Source: Candidatus Omnitrophota bacterium
GTDB taxonomy: Bacteria; Omnitrophota; Gorgyraeia; JABMRG01
Reading direction: 5' to 3'
Assembly (NCBI GenBank): GCA_030593065.1
Contig: JAUVHV010000001.1
Span: 81,965-145,964 of the forward strand
Length of the DNA: 64,000 nucleotides
Part shown: in pieces, positions 25,942-34,610 of the stretch
Layout of the letters: every line of letters starts with the position of its first letter
Position numbering within the stretch: position 1 is the first letter of the stretch
Translations under genes and position numbers: made by a program
The notes under the pieces: model-generated
What the model was told of the DNA's origin: nothing
Databases searched by the model: none
The model's input: only the letters and a program-made list of their open reading frames with translations

Positions 25942-28371
25942 ATGGAGACAGGGCAGAAGAGGAGCGCGGATAAGCAGCGGGGGTACTTTGATTCGGTAAT
26001 CAAGAGAGATAACAGGGTAGTAGTGTTCGACAAAACTAAAATAACCGGTGCGATATTTAACGCGGCAACAGCAGCCGGTGGAGAAGATAGGCTGATGGCA
26101 GAAGAGCTTGCATCAGTGGTAACTCTCTTTTTACGGAAGAAGTTTGGCGCAAAAAACCCCTCCATAGAAGAGATACAGGATGCAGTGGAAAAAGTCTTGA
26201 TTGATACGGGCCACGCAAAGACTGCTAAGCGATATATACTTTATAGAGAGCACAGGGCACAGGTCAGAAAAGATCTACGAGTAAGAAAGAAGACAAGGCA
26301 TAGCGCCAGTTCTACTGATATAGCGCTTATGGTTACTCCCCTGACAAAGGATGAGATACTCTCCTGGGACAAGTCTAAGGTAGCATCTGCTCTTCAGAAG
26401 GAAGCTGGCTTAGATGCGGCATTAGCAAACGAGATAGCCTCTGCTGTAGAGAGAAAGATCGTAGATTCAAACCTTTCTCATATACCAACCAGCCTTATAA
26501 GGGAGATTGTTGATAATGAGTTATTTATTCGGGGTTTGAACAAAAAACTTGCGCAACAGGCCACTATAGGTATGCCTACATATGACCTTGAGACCCTGGT
26601 ATTTTCTAAGAGTAAGGAGAACGCAAATATAAATGCTAATAATCCAGAAGCTATTAACCTTGCTATCGCAGAGACAACGCTTAAACAATACGCGCTTCAG
26701 AGGATATTTTCCGAAGATATATCAGAGTCGCACATGAAAGGCGAAATTCATCTTCACGATCTTGGTTATCCAACAAGAGTGTACTGTTCATCGCATTCTT
26801 TGGAATATATTAAAAAGTACGGCCTTCATCTGAGTAATCTTGATACACAGAGCGCTCCTGCAAAGCACGCACGTACCCTTACCGGGCATCTCAACACATT
26901 TTTGGCGAGTATGCAGGCTTATTACGCGGGTGCCCTTGGTGTCGCGTATGTCAACATAATGTATGCCCCATATTTAGAAGGTATGACAGATAAGCAGATG
27001 CGCCAGGAAGCGCAGCATCTCATATTCTCTGCTTCACAGAATGCTTTTTCAAGGGGCGGGCAAAGCCTTTTTATCGACCATAATATTCATACAGGTATCC
27101 CAAGCTATCTTAAAAAGATACCTGCTATCGGCCCAAAGGGAAAATATACAGGAAAGACTTATGGTGATTATGAAGAGCCTGCGCAGAGGTTCGCGAGGGC
27201 TATGTTGAGTGTGTGGCAAAAAGGCGATGAGTATGGCAAACCTTTTGCGTTTCCCAAAGCAGATTTTCACATAAGCGAGGAGACCTTAACAGACCCAAAA
27301 CAAAGGGAGTTATTTGAATATGCGTGCCAGGTTGCCAGTGAAAATGGCTCGCCTTATTTTGTGTTTGACAGGGATGAAGTTACGCTTTCCGCCTGTTGCA
27401 GGTTGAGAACGCGGATAAGGGACAACTATATGATAGAACACCCAGAGTCGATGCGTTTTTGCGGGTTCCAGAATGTGACTATAAATCTCCCTCAGGCCGC
27501 TTACCGCGCAGGAAGGGGTAATATAGACAGTCTTTACAAAGAGATAGGGCGCTGTATGAATTTAGCTGTTAAGGCGCATATGCAAAAGAAAGAATTTGTA
27601 CAGCAGCTTATGGCAAAACCCCATCTTCCGCTGTGGGCGATAGGTAAGATTGCGCTTGATGGCAAGCCATATGTTGATCTTGATAAAGCAACTTATATTA
27701 TAGGCATAGTTGGACTCAACGAGTGTGTTCAGCATTTAACGGGAAAACAGCTTCATGAAGATGAGCAGGCATACAAGCTCGGGCTTAAGATTATATCATT
27801 CATGTTTATTAAGGCAAAAGAATCAGAGAAGGAGTTTGGACTGAAGTTCTCTCTTGAAGAGTCTCCCGCAGAATCCGCGGCAAGGAGGCTTGCGAAGGTT
27901 GACCTCAGACAATATTCTGAAGAGACACAAAATGTTATAAAAGGTGATATAGAAAATGATATGTACTATTACACTAATTCAATCCATTTTGCGGCCAACG
28001 CGCCTATCGACCTTATAACAAGAATAGAGAAGCAGGCAAAATTTCACACTATGATCGAATCCGGCGCTATTATCCACGCGTTTGTCGGCGAGAAACTTCC
28101 CTCAAAAGAGTCGATAATGAATCTCGTGGAAAAGACATTTTACAAGACCCAGGCGGCACAACTTACTATTTCTCCGGAATTTACCATATGTAATGCGTGT
28201 CATAAAAAGGATAATGGCCTGCGTGATGCATGCAGTGTGTGTAATTCGGATGATGTATATGGGATGACGAGGATTGTCGGTTATTACAGCCGCATAAATA
28301 ACTGGAATAAATCTAAACTGGGTGAGCTCGCGGATAGACGGGCAAATCCGTCAAGCTACGCGGTAGCCTGA
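25942..28371 (+). CDS. nrdD: Class III (anaerobic) ribonucleoside-triphosphate reductase
   Basis: Reduces NTPs to dNTPs using a glycyl radical made by NrdG. At 809 aa it has an N-terminal ATP-cone (about residues 28-115, VVVFDKTKITGAIFNAAT) and a second, weaker cone-like region (about 130-190), then the barrel. The C-terminal zinc site is CNACHKK with CSVC, and the glycyl-radical motif is RIVGYYSRINNWN, the Gly being the likely radical site. Oxygen destroys this enzyme class, so the host grows without oxygen. It forms an operon with the redoxin and nrdG genes. Confidence 0.95.
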   Translation: METGQKRSADKQRGYFDSVIKRDNRVVVFDKTKITGAIFNAATAAGGEDRLMAEELASVVTLFLRKKFGAKNPSIEEIQDAVEKVLIDTGHAKTAKRYILYREHRAQVRKDLRVRKKTRHSASSTDIALMVTPLTKDEILSWDKSKVASALQKEAGLDAALANEIASAVERKIVDSNLSHIPTSLIREIVDNELFIRGLNKKLAQQATIGMPTYDLETLVFSKSKENANINANNPEAINLAIAETTLKQYALQRIFSEDISESHMKGEIHLHDLGYPTRVYCSSHSLEYIKKYGLHLSNLDTQSAPAKHARTLTGHLNTFLASMQAYYAGALGVAYVNIMYAPYLEGMTDKQMRQEAQHLIFSASQNAFSRGGQSLFIDHNIHTGIPSYLKKIPAIGPKGKYTGKTYGDYEEPAQRFARAMLSVWQKGDEYGKPFAFPKADFHISEETLTDPKQRELFEYACQVASENGSPYFVFDRDEVTLSACCRLRTRIRDNYMIEHPESMRFCGFQNVTINLPQAAYRAGRGNIDSLYKEIGRCMNLAVKAHMQKKEFVQQLMAKPHLPLWAIGKIALDGKPYVDLDKATYIIGIVGLNECVQHLTGKQLHEDEQAYKLGLKIISFMFIKAKESEKEFGLKFSLEESPAESAARRLAKVDLRQYSEETQNVIKGDIENDMYYYTNSIHFAANAPIDLITRIEKQAKFHTMIESGAIIHAFVGEKLPSKESIMNLVEKTFYKTQAAQLTISPEFTICNACHKKDNGLRDACSVCNSDDVYGMTRIVGYYSRINNWNKSKLGELADRRANPSSYAVA

Positions 28372-28417
28372 CGGATACTCATAAGCGCTTAAAAAAAAGA
28401 GGGGAGAGGGAGAATAT

Positions 28418-28684
28418 ATGAAGATCAAGGTATTCGGCAAAAAAAATTGCGCAAAATGTGAAACCACAAAAAATAAACTTAATCATTTTATTAAAAAGAA
28501 TAACTGCCGGAATAGCGCAACGCTGGAATTTTATGATATGGACACGATAGATGGTTGCGCGGAAGGCGCATACCATGATGTACTAAAAATCCCCACTACT
28601 CTTATTGAAAAAGAAGATGAGGTTCTTGCGCGTTGGGAAGGGGAAGTACCAAAGAGCGATGAGTTTAAGCCTCATTTTGAATAG
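28418..28684 (+). CDS. Glutaredoxin/thioredoxin-like small redox protein
   Basis: The 88-aa protein starts with KVFGKKNCAKCETTKNKL (Cys11/Cys14 in CxxC) and has the cis-Pro loop KIPTTLIEKEDEVLARWEG, i.e. a minimal thioredoxin fold like NrdH-type or glutaredoxin-like proteins found beside class III reductases. It probably supplies electrons to NrdD. It lies 46 bases after nrdD and ends immediately before nrdG. Confidence 0.8.
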   Translation: MKIKVFGKKNCAKCETTKNKLNHFIKKNNCRNSATLEFYDMDTIDGCAEGAYHDVLKIPTTLIEKEDEVLARWEGEVPKSDEFKPHFE

Positions 28685-29389
28685 ATGGATATAAAAGGTT
28701 TTCAGGAAGTAACCCTTATAGATTGGGATAAAAAGATAGCGTCTGTTATCTTCCTGGGCGGCTGTAACTTAAGATGCGGTTTTTGCCATTCTAGCAGCCT
28801 GGCTATTGCAAACGATAGTTTAGAGACAATACCATTTGAACATATAAGGAAATTTTTAGAAACAAAAAAAGGGTGGATAGATGGTGTTGTTATTACCGGA
28901 GGCGAGCCTATGCTTGATAAGGCCGGCCTATTTGACCTCGCGAAAACTATTAAGAAGATGGGGCTTTTGATCAAGGTAGATACTAATGGTACAAAGCCGG
29001 AAGTGTTAAGGGAGATTATCGAATCTAAACTCGTAGATTATATCGCAATGGATATCAAAGCCCCGCTTAGTTTTAAAGAATATGTTAAAGCCGCGGGAAT
29101 AGAGATAGAGATAAGCGATATTGTCGCGTCGAAAAACATACTGTTAAATTCTGAAATGGATTATGAGTTTCGTACTACGGCGGTTCCGGGAATAATAGAT
29201 TGCCCCGATATCGCGGAGATCGCGAAAACTATTATAGGCGCTAAAAAATATTGCCTGCAACAGTTTGTGCCAAAAGACCCTATCGATATATTTTTTCGCA
29301 ATATTAAACCATACCCTGCTGATAAGCTTCATCAAATGGTGTCCATCGCTTCCGAGTATCTTTCCAACGTAGTTCTGAAAAATAATTAG
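28685..29389 (+). CDS. nrdG: Anaerobic ribonucleotide reductase-activating protein (radical SAM)
   Basis: Generates the glycyl radical on NrdD. The radical-SAM cluster motif is CNLRCGFC (Cys27, Cys31, Cys34), followed by the SAM-binding ITGGEPML and a KVDTNGTKPE segment. At 234 aa it is of the type frequently annotated as NrdG2. It starts immediately after the redoxin stop codon. Its end overlaps the convergent PpiD-like gene by four bases. Confidence 0.92.
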   Translation: MDIKGFQEVTLIDWDKKIASVIFLGGCNLRCGFCHSSSLAIANDSLETIPFEHIRKFLETKKGWIDGVVITGGEPMLDKAGLFDLAKTIKKMGLLIKVDTNGTKPEVLREIIESKLVDYIAMDIKAPLSFKEYVKAAGIEIEISDIVASKNILLNSEMDYEFRTTAVPGIIDCPDIAEIAKTIIGAKKYCLQQFVPKDPIDIFFRNIKPYPADKLHQMVSIASEYLSNVVLKNN

Positions 29390-30807
29390 TTCCGCAAAGC
29401 GCCTAATCTATCCTGTAAGCCCGCCTTTTTCTTATACTGGTTGAACCAATTTTGAAAACTTTTTCTCTTTTTCTCGTCGATTAATTTTTTGCTGAGGGCC
29501 TTTTTGTCTTCCAGAAATTTTGCCTTGTCAATAGGCACTAATAAATCGAGCCTGATAATAGCGTAACCTTTTTCTGTTTTAGCGGGCCCACCGGTGTTAC
29601 CGACATTGAGAGAGAATGCTACCCTGGAAAACTCTTTTGACGGGCCGATCTCTTTGATATAGCTTTCTCTTGTAATCTGTTTTGCTGTTCGAAGCTTATA
29701 GTCCGATTCCTCTATGATATCTTCTAAGGAACAGGGCCGTGTATCAATTTCTGAAAGAATCTCTTCCGCGCGAAACTTAGCCATAGACGCCGTTTTTTCA
29801 CTTACAAGCATACCTTTCGCCCCTTTTCTTGCTTCATCATAAGACAAAGGCGCGGGCGGTGTTTTCGATTTTAATTGCATTATATAAAAGGAATCTCCAG
29901 CCTCTACAGAGTCACTTACCTGATTATCTTTAAGCTGCAAGGCTGCCAGGGCAAAGGGGTAAGATAACCCTATCCCCGGTATCGCGGAATTCATGGAAAA
30001 ATCGCCTGTCTCTTTCACCTCTAATTCGTATTCGACCGCTACATTTTTTAGAGATTTTTTCTTTTTGATCTCATAAGAGATCTCGTCAGCTGTGAACCTT
30101 GCTTCTTCCTTATCATCGCCAAATGGTATCTTAAGGTAGTTTACATTTACAGCTGCCGGTTTTAGAAATTTATTCTTGCGGCTGTTATAGAGAGAGCGTA
30201 TTTCGTCCTCCTTTACACTTACTTGCTGCTTATAACTATTTGGCGCGATAAGGATAAAAGAGATGTCCGCGAATTCGTTCTCCGCGCGATACGCATCTTC
30301 TATCTCGCTGTCAGTAATGGCCAGGCCTTCTGTAACGGAACTCATGAGTTTTTCAATTATGATATCGCCCCTTACCGATTCTTCAAAATCGCGCGCAGAA
30401 CTTTGGAATACATTTGCTACAATGTAGTTATAGAGCCTGGTATCGAACTGGTTATTTTGCTGAAAAAACGGAAAGCCGGCAATTTTTTCTACTACCTCTT
30501 TATCCGTGGCTTTGATATGCTTCTTTCCTCCCGCGTAAAGCAGTATAAGCCTATTCCACGCCTGATTTTTCAGATCGAGAAATTTTTCCATCTTTGGAAG
30601 CTTGTCCCCGTACATCATCTTTGCCCGGTTTAAGACGGAATGATAACTGTTATTATATTTCTGTATAGAGATTTTTTTACTGAATATTGTACCTGCAGAA
30701 TATTTACGGCTTGTAGCAACACTGCCCATGCCCCAGGCAGCGAATATAACAACCAAAGCCCACATTATAATTTTCATCAGTCTCTTGTTGCGTAATGCTT
30801 TTAACAT
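29386..30807 (-). CDS. PpiD/SurA-like periplasmic chaperone with peptidyl-prolyl isomerase fold
   Basis: The 473-aa protein has an N-terminal membrane anchor (about residues 10-32, LMKIIMWALVVIFAAWGMGS), the SurA_N-like helical segment, and a C-terminal parvulin-like region with GDSFYIMQLKSKTPP. This resembles PpiD, an inner-membrane-anchored folding helper for outer-membrane proteins. The isomerase domain is divergent and activity is uncertain. It is transcribed toward nrdG and overlaps it by four bases. Confidence 0.78.
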   Translation of the reverse strand: MLKALRNKRLMKIIMWALVVIFAAWGMGSVATSRKYSAGTIFSKKISIQKYNNSYHSVLNRAKMMYGDKLPKMEKFLDLKNQAWNRLILLYAGGKKHIKATDKEVVEKIAGFPFFQQNNQFDTRLYNYIVANVFQSSARDFEESVRGDIIIEKLMSSVTEGLAITDSEIEDAYRAENEFADISFILIAPNSYKQQVSVKEDEIRSLYNSRKNKFLKPAAVNVNYLKIPFGDDKEEARFTADEISYEIKKKKSLKNVAVEYELEVKETGDFSMNSAIPGIGLSYPFALAALQLKDNQVSDSVEAGDSFYIMQLKSKTPPAPLSYDEARKGAKGMLVSEKTASMAKFRAEEILSEIDTRPCSLEDIIEESDYKLRTAKQITRESYIKEIGPSKEFSRVAFSLNVGNTGGPAKTEKGYAIIRLDLLVPIDKAKFLEDKKALSKKLIDEKKRKSFQNWFNQYKKKAGLQDRLGALRN

Positions 30808-30936
30808 AATATTACCCCTTTACATTTTTGTAATATTATATATAACTATACTTTTTATTACAAGCAAAAACATTAAATGCCGCCAAGGAACCTCTTCAAT
30901 AAGTATTTTTAACAACGGATCAAAATAAGTATTATA

Positions 30937-30965
30937 TTGACACAAAGGACAAAAAAATGTATATT
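30937..30965 (+). promoter_or_regulatory. Promoter upstream of the small basic protein and hisG
   Basis: TTGACA (30937-30942), 17-nt spacer, TATATT (30960-30965), 23 bases before ATG 30989. Confidence 0.72.
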
Positions 30966-30988
30966 ATATAAGCAGTTTTTAAGTTCTT

Positions 30989-31147
30989 ATGAAAAGAAAA
31001 CCTTCAAAAAAACCGAAAATCAGAAAGACCTGGAACATAAACCCCGGGACACGCGTAATGCAGAGTTCAAAAAAGCAGGGGCGGTTGCCCGGTAAGCAAA
31101 AATTAAGAGATACACTAAAGAGGTTGGATGATGAAGAAGATACTTAA
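30989..31147 (+). CDS. Small basic protein (52 aa)
   Basis: The frame reads [16 protein letters not shown] and continues [17 protein letters not shown], ending KRLDDEEDT. Strongly basic start, short acidic end, no membrane segment. I recall similar tiny W-x-I-N-P-x-T-R-V proteins in other bacteria but cannot name the family securely; RNA or ribosome association is a guess. It follows directly after a good promoter, lacks a strong ribosome-binding site, and overlaps hisG by 17 bases in another frame, so it may couple hisG translation. Confidence 0.5.
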   Translation: MKRKPSKKPKIRKTWNINPGTRVMQSSKKQGRLPGKQKLRDTLKRLDDEEDT

Positions 31148-32009
31148 GATAGGGCTCCCAAAAGGAAGTTTACAGGAGGCAACATTTAGGATATTGAAGA
31201 AGGCGGGTTTTAAAGTTAACGTAGCGAGCCGTTCTTATTTTCCTTCAATAGATGATTTAGAGCTTGATCCAATACTTTTGCGTGCGCAGGAGATGTCCAG
31301 GTATGTTGAAGATGGCGTGTTGGATTGCGGCATTACTGGTGAGGACTGGATAAGAGAGAACAATTCCGATGTTAAGCGTGTCGAGACATTAGAATACGCG
31401 AAGCAGAGCTTAAGCAGTGTAAGATGGGTTGTAGCCGTACCTGAGAGCTCAAAGATACGTTCTGTAAAGGATTTGAACAAAAAACGTATTGCTACTGAGC
31501 TGGTTAGTGTTACCAAAGCGTTTTTAAGAAAAAATAAGGTAAATGCTGAGGTGGAGTTTAGTTGGGGAGCAACAGAGGTCAAAGTAGCGGCAGGCCTTGT
31601 TGACGCTATAGTAGAGATTACAGAGACCGGCTCAAGCCTTAAGGCAAATAAGCTGCGCATTATCGATACGATATGTTATTCTACAACACAGATGATAGCT
31701 AATAAAGAGGCCTGGAAAAACGCGTGGAAAAGGCGCAAAATGGAATCTTTAGGCCTACTCCTTAAAGGTGCTATTCTTGCTGAGACAAAAGTGGGGCTTA
31801 AGATGAATGTTAAGAAACCGAATCTAAATAAGATTCTTTCACTTCTGCCCGCGATGAAGAGGCCGACAATATCTGAGTTGACAGACAAGGACTGGTTTGA
31901 TGTTGACACCATTATTGATGAAGAAGATGTTAAGCGCCTTATACCAGCGCTTAAACGCGCAGGAGCACAGGGTATTATTGAATACCCGCTAAACAAGGCA
32001 ATTTACTGA
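31131..32009 (+). CDS. hisG: ATP phosphoribosyltransferase, long form
   Basis: First step of histidine synthesis, condensing ATP and PRPP. The 292-aa protein has [45 protein letters not shown] (the PRPP-binding loop) and a C-terminal HisG_C regulatory domain (about residues 215-290), so it is the self-sufficient long form needing no HisZ. I chose ATG 31131 with AAAGAGG seven bases upstream; ATG 31128 is also possible. No other his gene is nearby. Confidence 0.93.
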   Translation: MKKILKIGLPKGSLQEATFRILKKAGFKVNVASRSYFPSIDDLELDPILLRAQEMSRYVEDGVLDCGITGEDWIRENNSDVKRVETLEYAKQSLSSVRWVVAVPESSKIRSVKDLNKKRIATELVSVTKAFLRKNKVNAEVEFSWGATEVKVAAGLVDAIVEITETGSSLKANKLRIIDTICYSTTQMIANKEAWKNAWKRRKMESLGLLLKGAILAETKVGLKMNVKKPNLNKILSLLPAMKRPTISELTDKDWFDVDTIIDEEDVKRLIPALKRAGAQGIIEYPLNKAIY

Positions 32010-32055
32010 ATTTAAACAATATACATAACGCGATAATGAATAAGGAGTTATAAGT

Positions 32056-32151
32056 ATGCCGTGCGGCAAAAAAAAGAAGCGTAAAAAGATGGCGAAACAC
32101 AAGAGGAATAAACGCCTCAGAAAGATGCGCCACAAGAAAAAGAAAACATAA
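32056..32151 (+). CDS. Tiny AURKAIP1/COX24 (mS38-like) ribosome-associated protein
   Basis: A 31-aa frame beginning MPCGKKKKRKKMAKHKRNKR and ending LRKMRHKKKKT. The KKRxKKMxxHKRxKRLRKxRH pattern matches the short bacterial AURKAIP1/COX24 proteins, homologous to mitochondrial ribosomal protein mS38 and seen also in Bacteroidetes. It probably sits on the ribosome near the mRNA decoding region. A strong ribosome-binding site (AAGGAG, 32042-32047) supports translation. Confidence 0.75.
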   Translation: MPCGKKKKRKKMAKHKRNKRLRKMRHKKKKT

Positions 32152-32164
32152 CAGTAACTATATT

Positions 32165-33763
32165 GTGGGACTGTTTTATATAAGGTATTTTACCAGATTG
32201 AGCACTAAATTCTTATCATGCGCCTTACTTTTATTTTTAGTATGCAGCCTTTTTGCAGGTGCAGTATACGCGAATCCGCTAACAGGGCCTAAACAAAAAG
32301 AAGGCTTCAGTTCTATACTTTCTTTTTTTCAAAATATCTGGAAAAATCAAAATTTTATTTCAAGTCATGAAAATTTAGAAAACCGACATAAGATAAGCCA
32401 GGCATATGCCCATTATCTGATGGGTGTTATTCTTGATAATCATGCTCAATATAACAATGCGGTTAAAGAGTTTATCCGCGCGCAAAAATATGCTGCGGAT
32501 TCAGAAAATCTTCATTTCAGGATAGCTTCCACATATATCAATCTGGAGGAATACGATAAGGCAAAAGAGGCTATTGACAATGTCCTTGAGTTGGATAAGG
32601 ATAGCCTGAAAGCACATTTCCTTTTGGCTATATTGTATCTTGATAAAAAAGACTTCGGGGCAGCAACAAAAGAATACGAGAGTATAATAAGGGCTGATCC
32701 GCATAATATACTTGCCCTCTCTTTTTTGGCAGATGTTTATGTTTTTGAAAAGAAACTTCACCAGGCCCTGGAAGTGTACAACAAGCTGCTGGAGAAGAAT
32801 GAGTTTTCACCATATCTCTATTTTAATTTAGGCCTTTTACATCTTAAACTTAACAGGGTAAAGGATGCGGAGGCAGACTTTAAGCAGGCGATTATACTGC
32901 GGCCTGATTACCCTGAACCCGTGATAGCCCTGGGCGTTATCGAGGAACTCAAGCAGGATTATAAGAAAGCAGTAAACTATTATAAAAAGGCAATTAATAT
33001 AGCGCCTGCGAATAAGACGCTTACCTTAAGGCTCGCAAGGGCTTATTTTTTAGATGGGTCTTTTAATAAGGCAGAGTCAGAATATAAAAAGGCTATTACA
33101 GATGGCCATGATATACCAGATGCTTTTCTCGGCCTCGCGAAGATCTATCTTAAGAATAAAAAAAGAGAAGAGGCGCTTTCAGCCTTAAACAGCCTGCTCA
33201 AGATTGACAAGAATAATCCCAACGCATTATTGCTTACCGGTATCATACATTTTGGCCAGCAGAGCTATGTAAAGGCCATAGGTTATTTTGACAAGGTTTT
33301 AGACAGCGACAAAAATAATCAGACAGCTTATTTTTATTTAGGTGCCGCTAACGAGAGGATGGGCAAGCGTTCCAGGGCCAAGGAGTTTCTTAAGAAAGCT
33401 ATTGAACTCGATCCAAATGACGCTGACGCGCTAAACTACCTTGGTTATATGTATGCGGAGGATAACCAGCACCTTGACGAAGCTATAGTATTAATAAAGC
33501 GCGCTTTAAAGAAGTATCCGAAAAACGGCGCTTTTGTGGATAGTTTAGGATGGGCATACTATAAGAAAGGGGACACGGATAGAGCCCGGGAACTTATAGA
33601 GAGCGCTTTGAAGCTTTACGGCGATGACGCTGTAATGTATGATCACCTTGGAGATATATATAATTCAATGGGAAAAAAGGTTAAAGCTAAAAAAGCGTGG
33701 CAGAAATCTTTAAAACTTGACCCAAAAAATAAAAACGTAAAAGAGAAGCTAAAAGGCATATAA
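32165..33763 (+). CDS. Exported TPR-repeat protein
   Basis: The 532-aa protein has a signal peptide (about residues 12-37, FLSCALLLFLVCSLFAGAVYA) followed by about twelve TPR units (for example AHFLLAILYLDKKDFGAATKEY and YFYLGAANERMGKRSRAKEFL) along its whole length. Likely a periplasmic or outer-membrane scaffold for protein assembly. Function unknown. GTG at 32165 is the first start compatible with the signal peptide and has no clear ribosome-binding site; a downstream TTG is possible. tktN starts on its last base. Confidence 0.75.
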   Translation: MGLFYIRYFTRLSTKFLSCALLLFLVCSLFAGAVYANPLTGPKQKEGFSSILSFFQNIWKNQNFISSHENLENRHKISQAYAHYLMGVILDNHAQYNNAVKEFIRAQKYAADSENLHFRIASTYINLEEYDKAKEAIDNVLELDKDSLKAHFLLAILYLDKKDFGAATKEYESIIRADPHNILALSFLADVYVFEKKLHQALEVYNKLLEKNEFSPYLYFNLGLLHLKLNRVKDAEADFKQAIILRPDYPEPVIALGVIEELKQDYKKAVNYYKKAINIAPANKTLTLRLARAYFLDGSFNKAESEYKKAITDGHDIPDAFLGLAKIYLKNKKREEALSALNSLLKIDKNNPNALLLTGIIHFGQQSYVKAIGYFDKVLDSDKNNQTAYFYLGAANERMGKRSRAKEFLKKAIELDPNDADALNYLGYMYAEDNQHLDEAIVLIKRALKKYPKNGAFVDSLGWAYYKKGDTDRARELIESALKLYGDDAVMYDHLGDIYNSMGKKVKAKKAWQKSLKLDPKNKNVKEKLKGI

Positions 33764-34578
33764 TGAAAAAACCGGATATAGGTAAATTAAAAGAGCAAGC
33801 GAAACAGCTTCGAAGAGATATATTGACTATGCTTTCAGAGGCAGGAAGCGGCCACACAGGAAGCTCTCTTTCGTGTGTAGAGCTTATTTTTTCTCTGTAT
33901 AGTTATAAGTTAAGATATAATGCTAAAGACCCGTATTGGGAGGAGAGGGACAGGTTCATTCTTTCAAAAGGCCATGGTTGCCCCACGCTCTATGCGGTAC
34001 TTGCTCATTTCGGATTTTTTTTGAAAGATAAACTTAAAACTTTAAGGCAGATAGGTACACTACTGCAGGGGCATCCTCAACTTGGCCTTCCCGGGATAGA
34101 GGCCTCCACAGGTTCTCTCGGCCAGGGCTTATCCGTGGCTAATGGCATGGCGCTTTCAGCCAGGCTTGATAAAAAGGATACAAGAGTCTATTGCCTTTTA
34201 GGAGATGGCGAAATTAACGAGGGCCAGGTATGGGAGGCAGCTATGACAGCTGCGCACTACAGCCTGGATAACCTTTGCGCTATAATTGATTATAATAAAT
34301 TACAGATAGATGGTTTTTTGTGCGATGTCAAAGATATGTTTGAGCTTACGAAGAAGTGGGAGGCGTTCGGCTGGAACGTGATAGAGATAGATGGCCATGA
34401 TTTCACACAGATTATGGATAGCCTTGATAGGGCAGAGAAAGTGAAGGATAAACCTACCATTATAATCGCGCATACAATAAAAGGGAAAGGGGTATCCTTT
34501 ATTGAAAATAAGGCAGAATGGCACGGTATAGCCCCTAAGCCTGATGAGCTGAAATGTGCCCTGAGAGAACTCGATTAA
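33763..34578 (+). CDS. Transketolase, N-terminal (TPP-binding) subunit
   Basis: The 271-aa product equals the first half of transketolase: GSGHTGSSLSCVELIF, LSKGHGCPTLYAVLA, GSLGQGLSVANGMAL and the TPP motif GDGEINEGQVWEA through DYNKLQIDG. It needs the C-terminal subunit at 37103-38065 to form the enzyme of the non-oxidative pentose phosphate pathway. Split transketolases are known in archaea and many bacteria, usually with adjacent halves, whereas here 2.5 kb with two other genes lies between. Starts at the last base of the TPR gene stop. Confidence 0.92.
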   Translation: MKKPDIGKLKEQAKQLRRDILTMLSEAGSGHTGSSLSCVELIFSLYSYKLRYNAKDPYWEERDRFILSKGHGCPTLYAVLAHFGFFLKDKLKTLRQIGTLLQGHPQLGLPGIEASTGSLGQGLSVANGMALSARLDKKDTRVYCLLGDGEINEGQVWEAAMTAAHYSLDNLCAIIDYNKLQIDGFLCDVKDMFELTKKWEAFGWNVIEIDGHDFTQIMDSLDRAEKVKDKPTIIIAHTIKGKGVSFIENKAEWHGIAPKPDELKCALRELD

Positions 34579-34610
34579 ATTAGCTGCGCGAAGCGCAAGG
34601 AGTTATTAAT

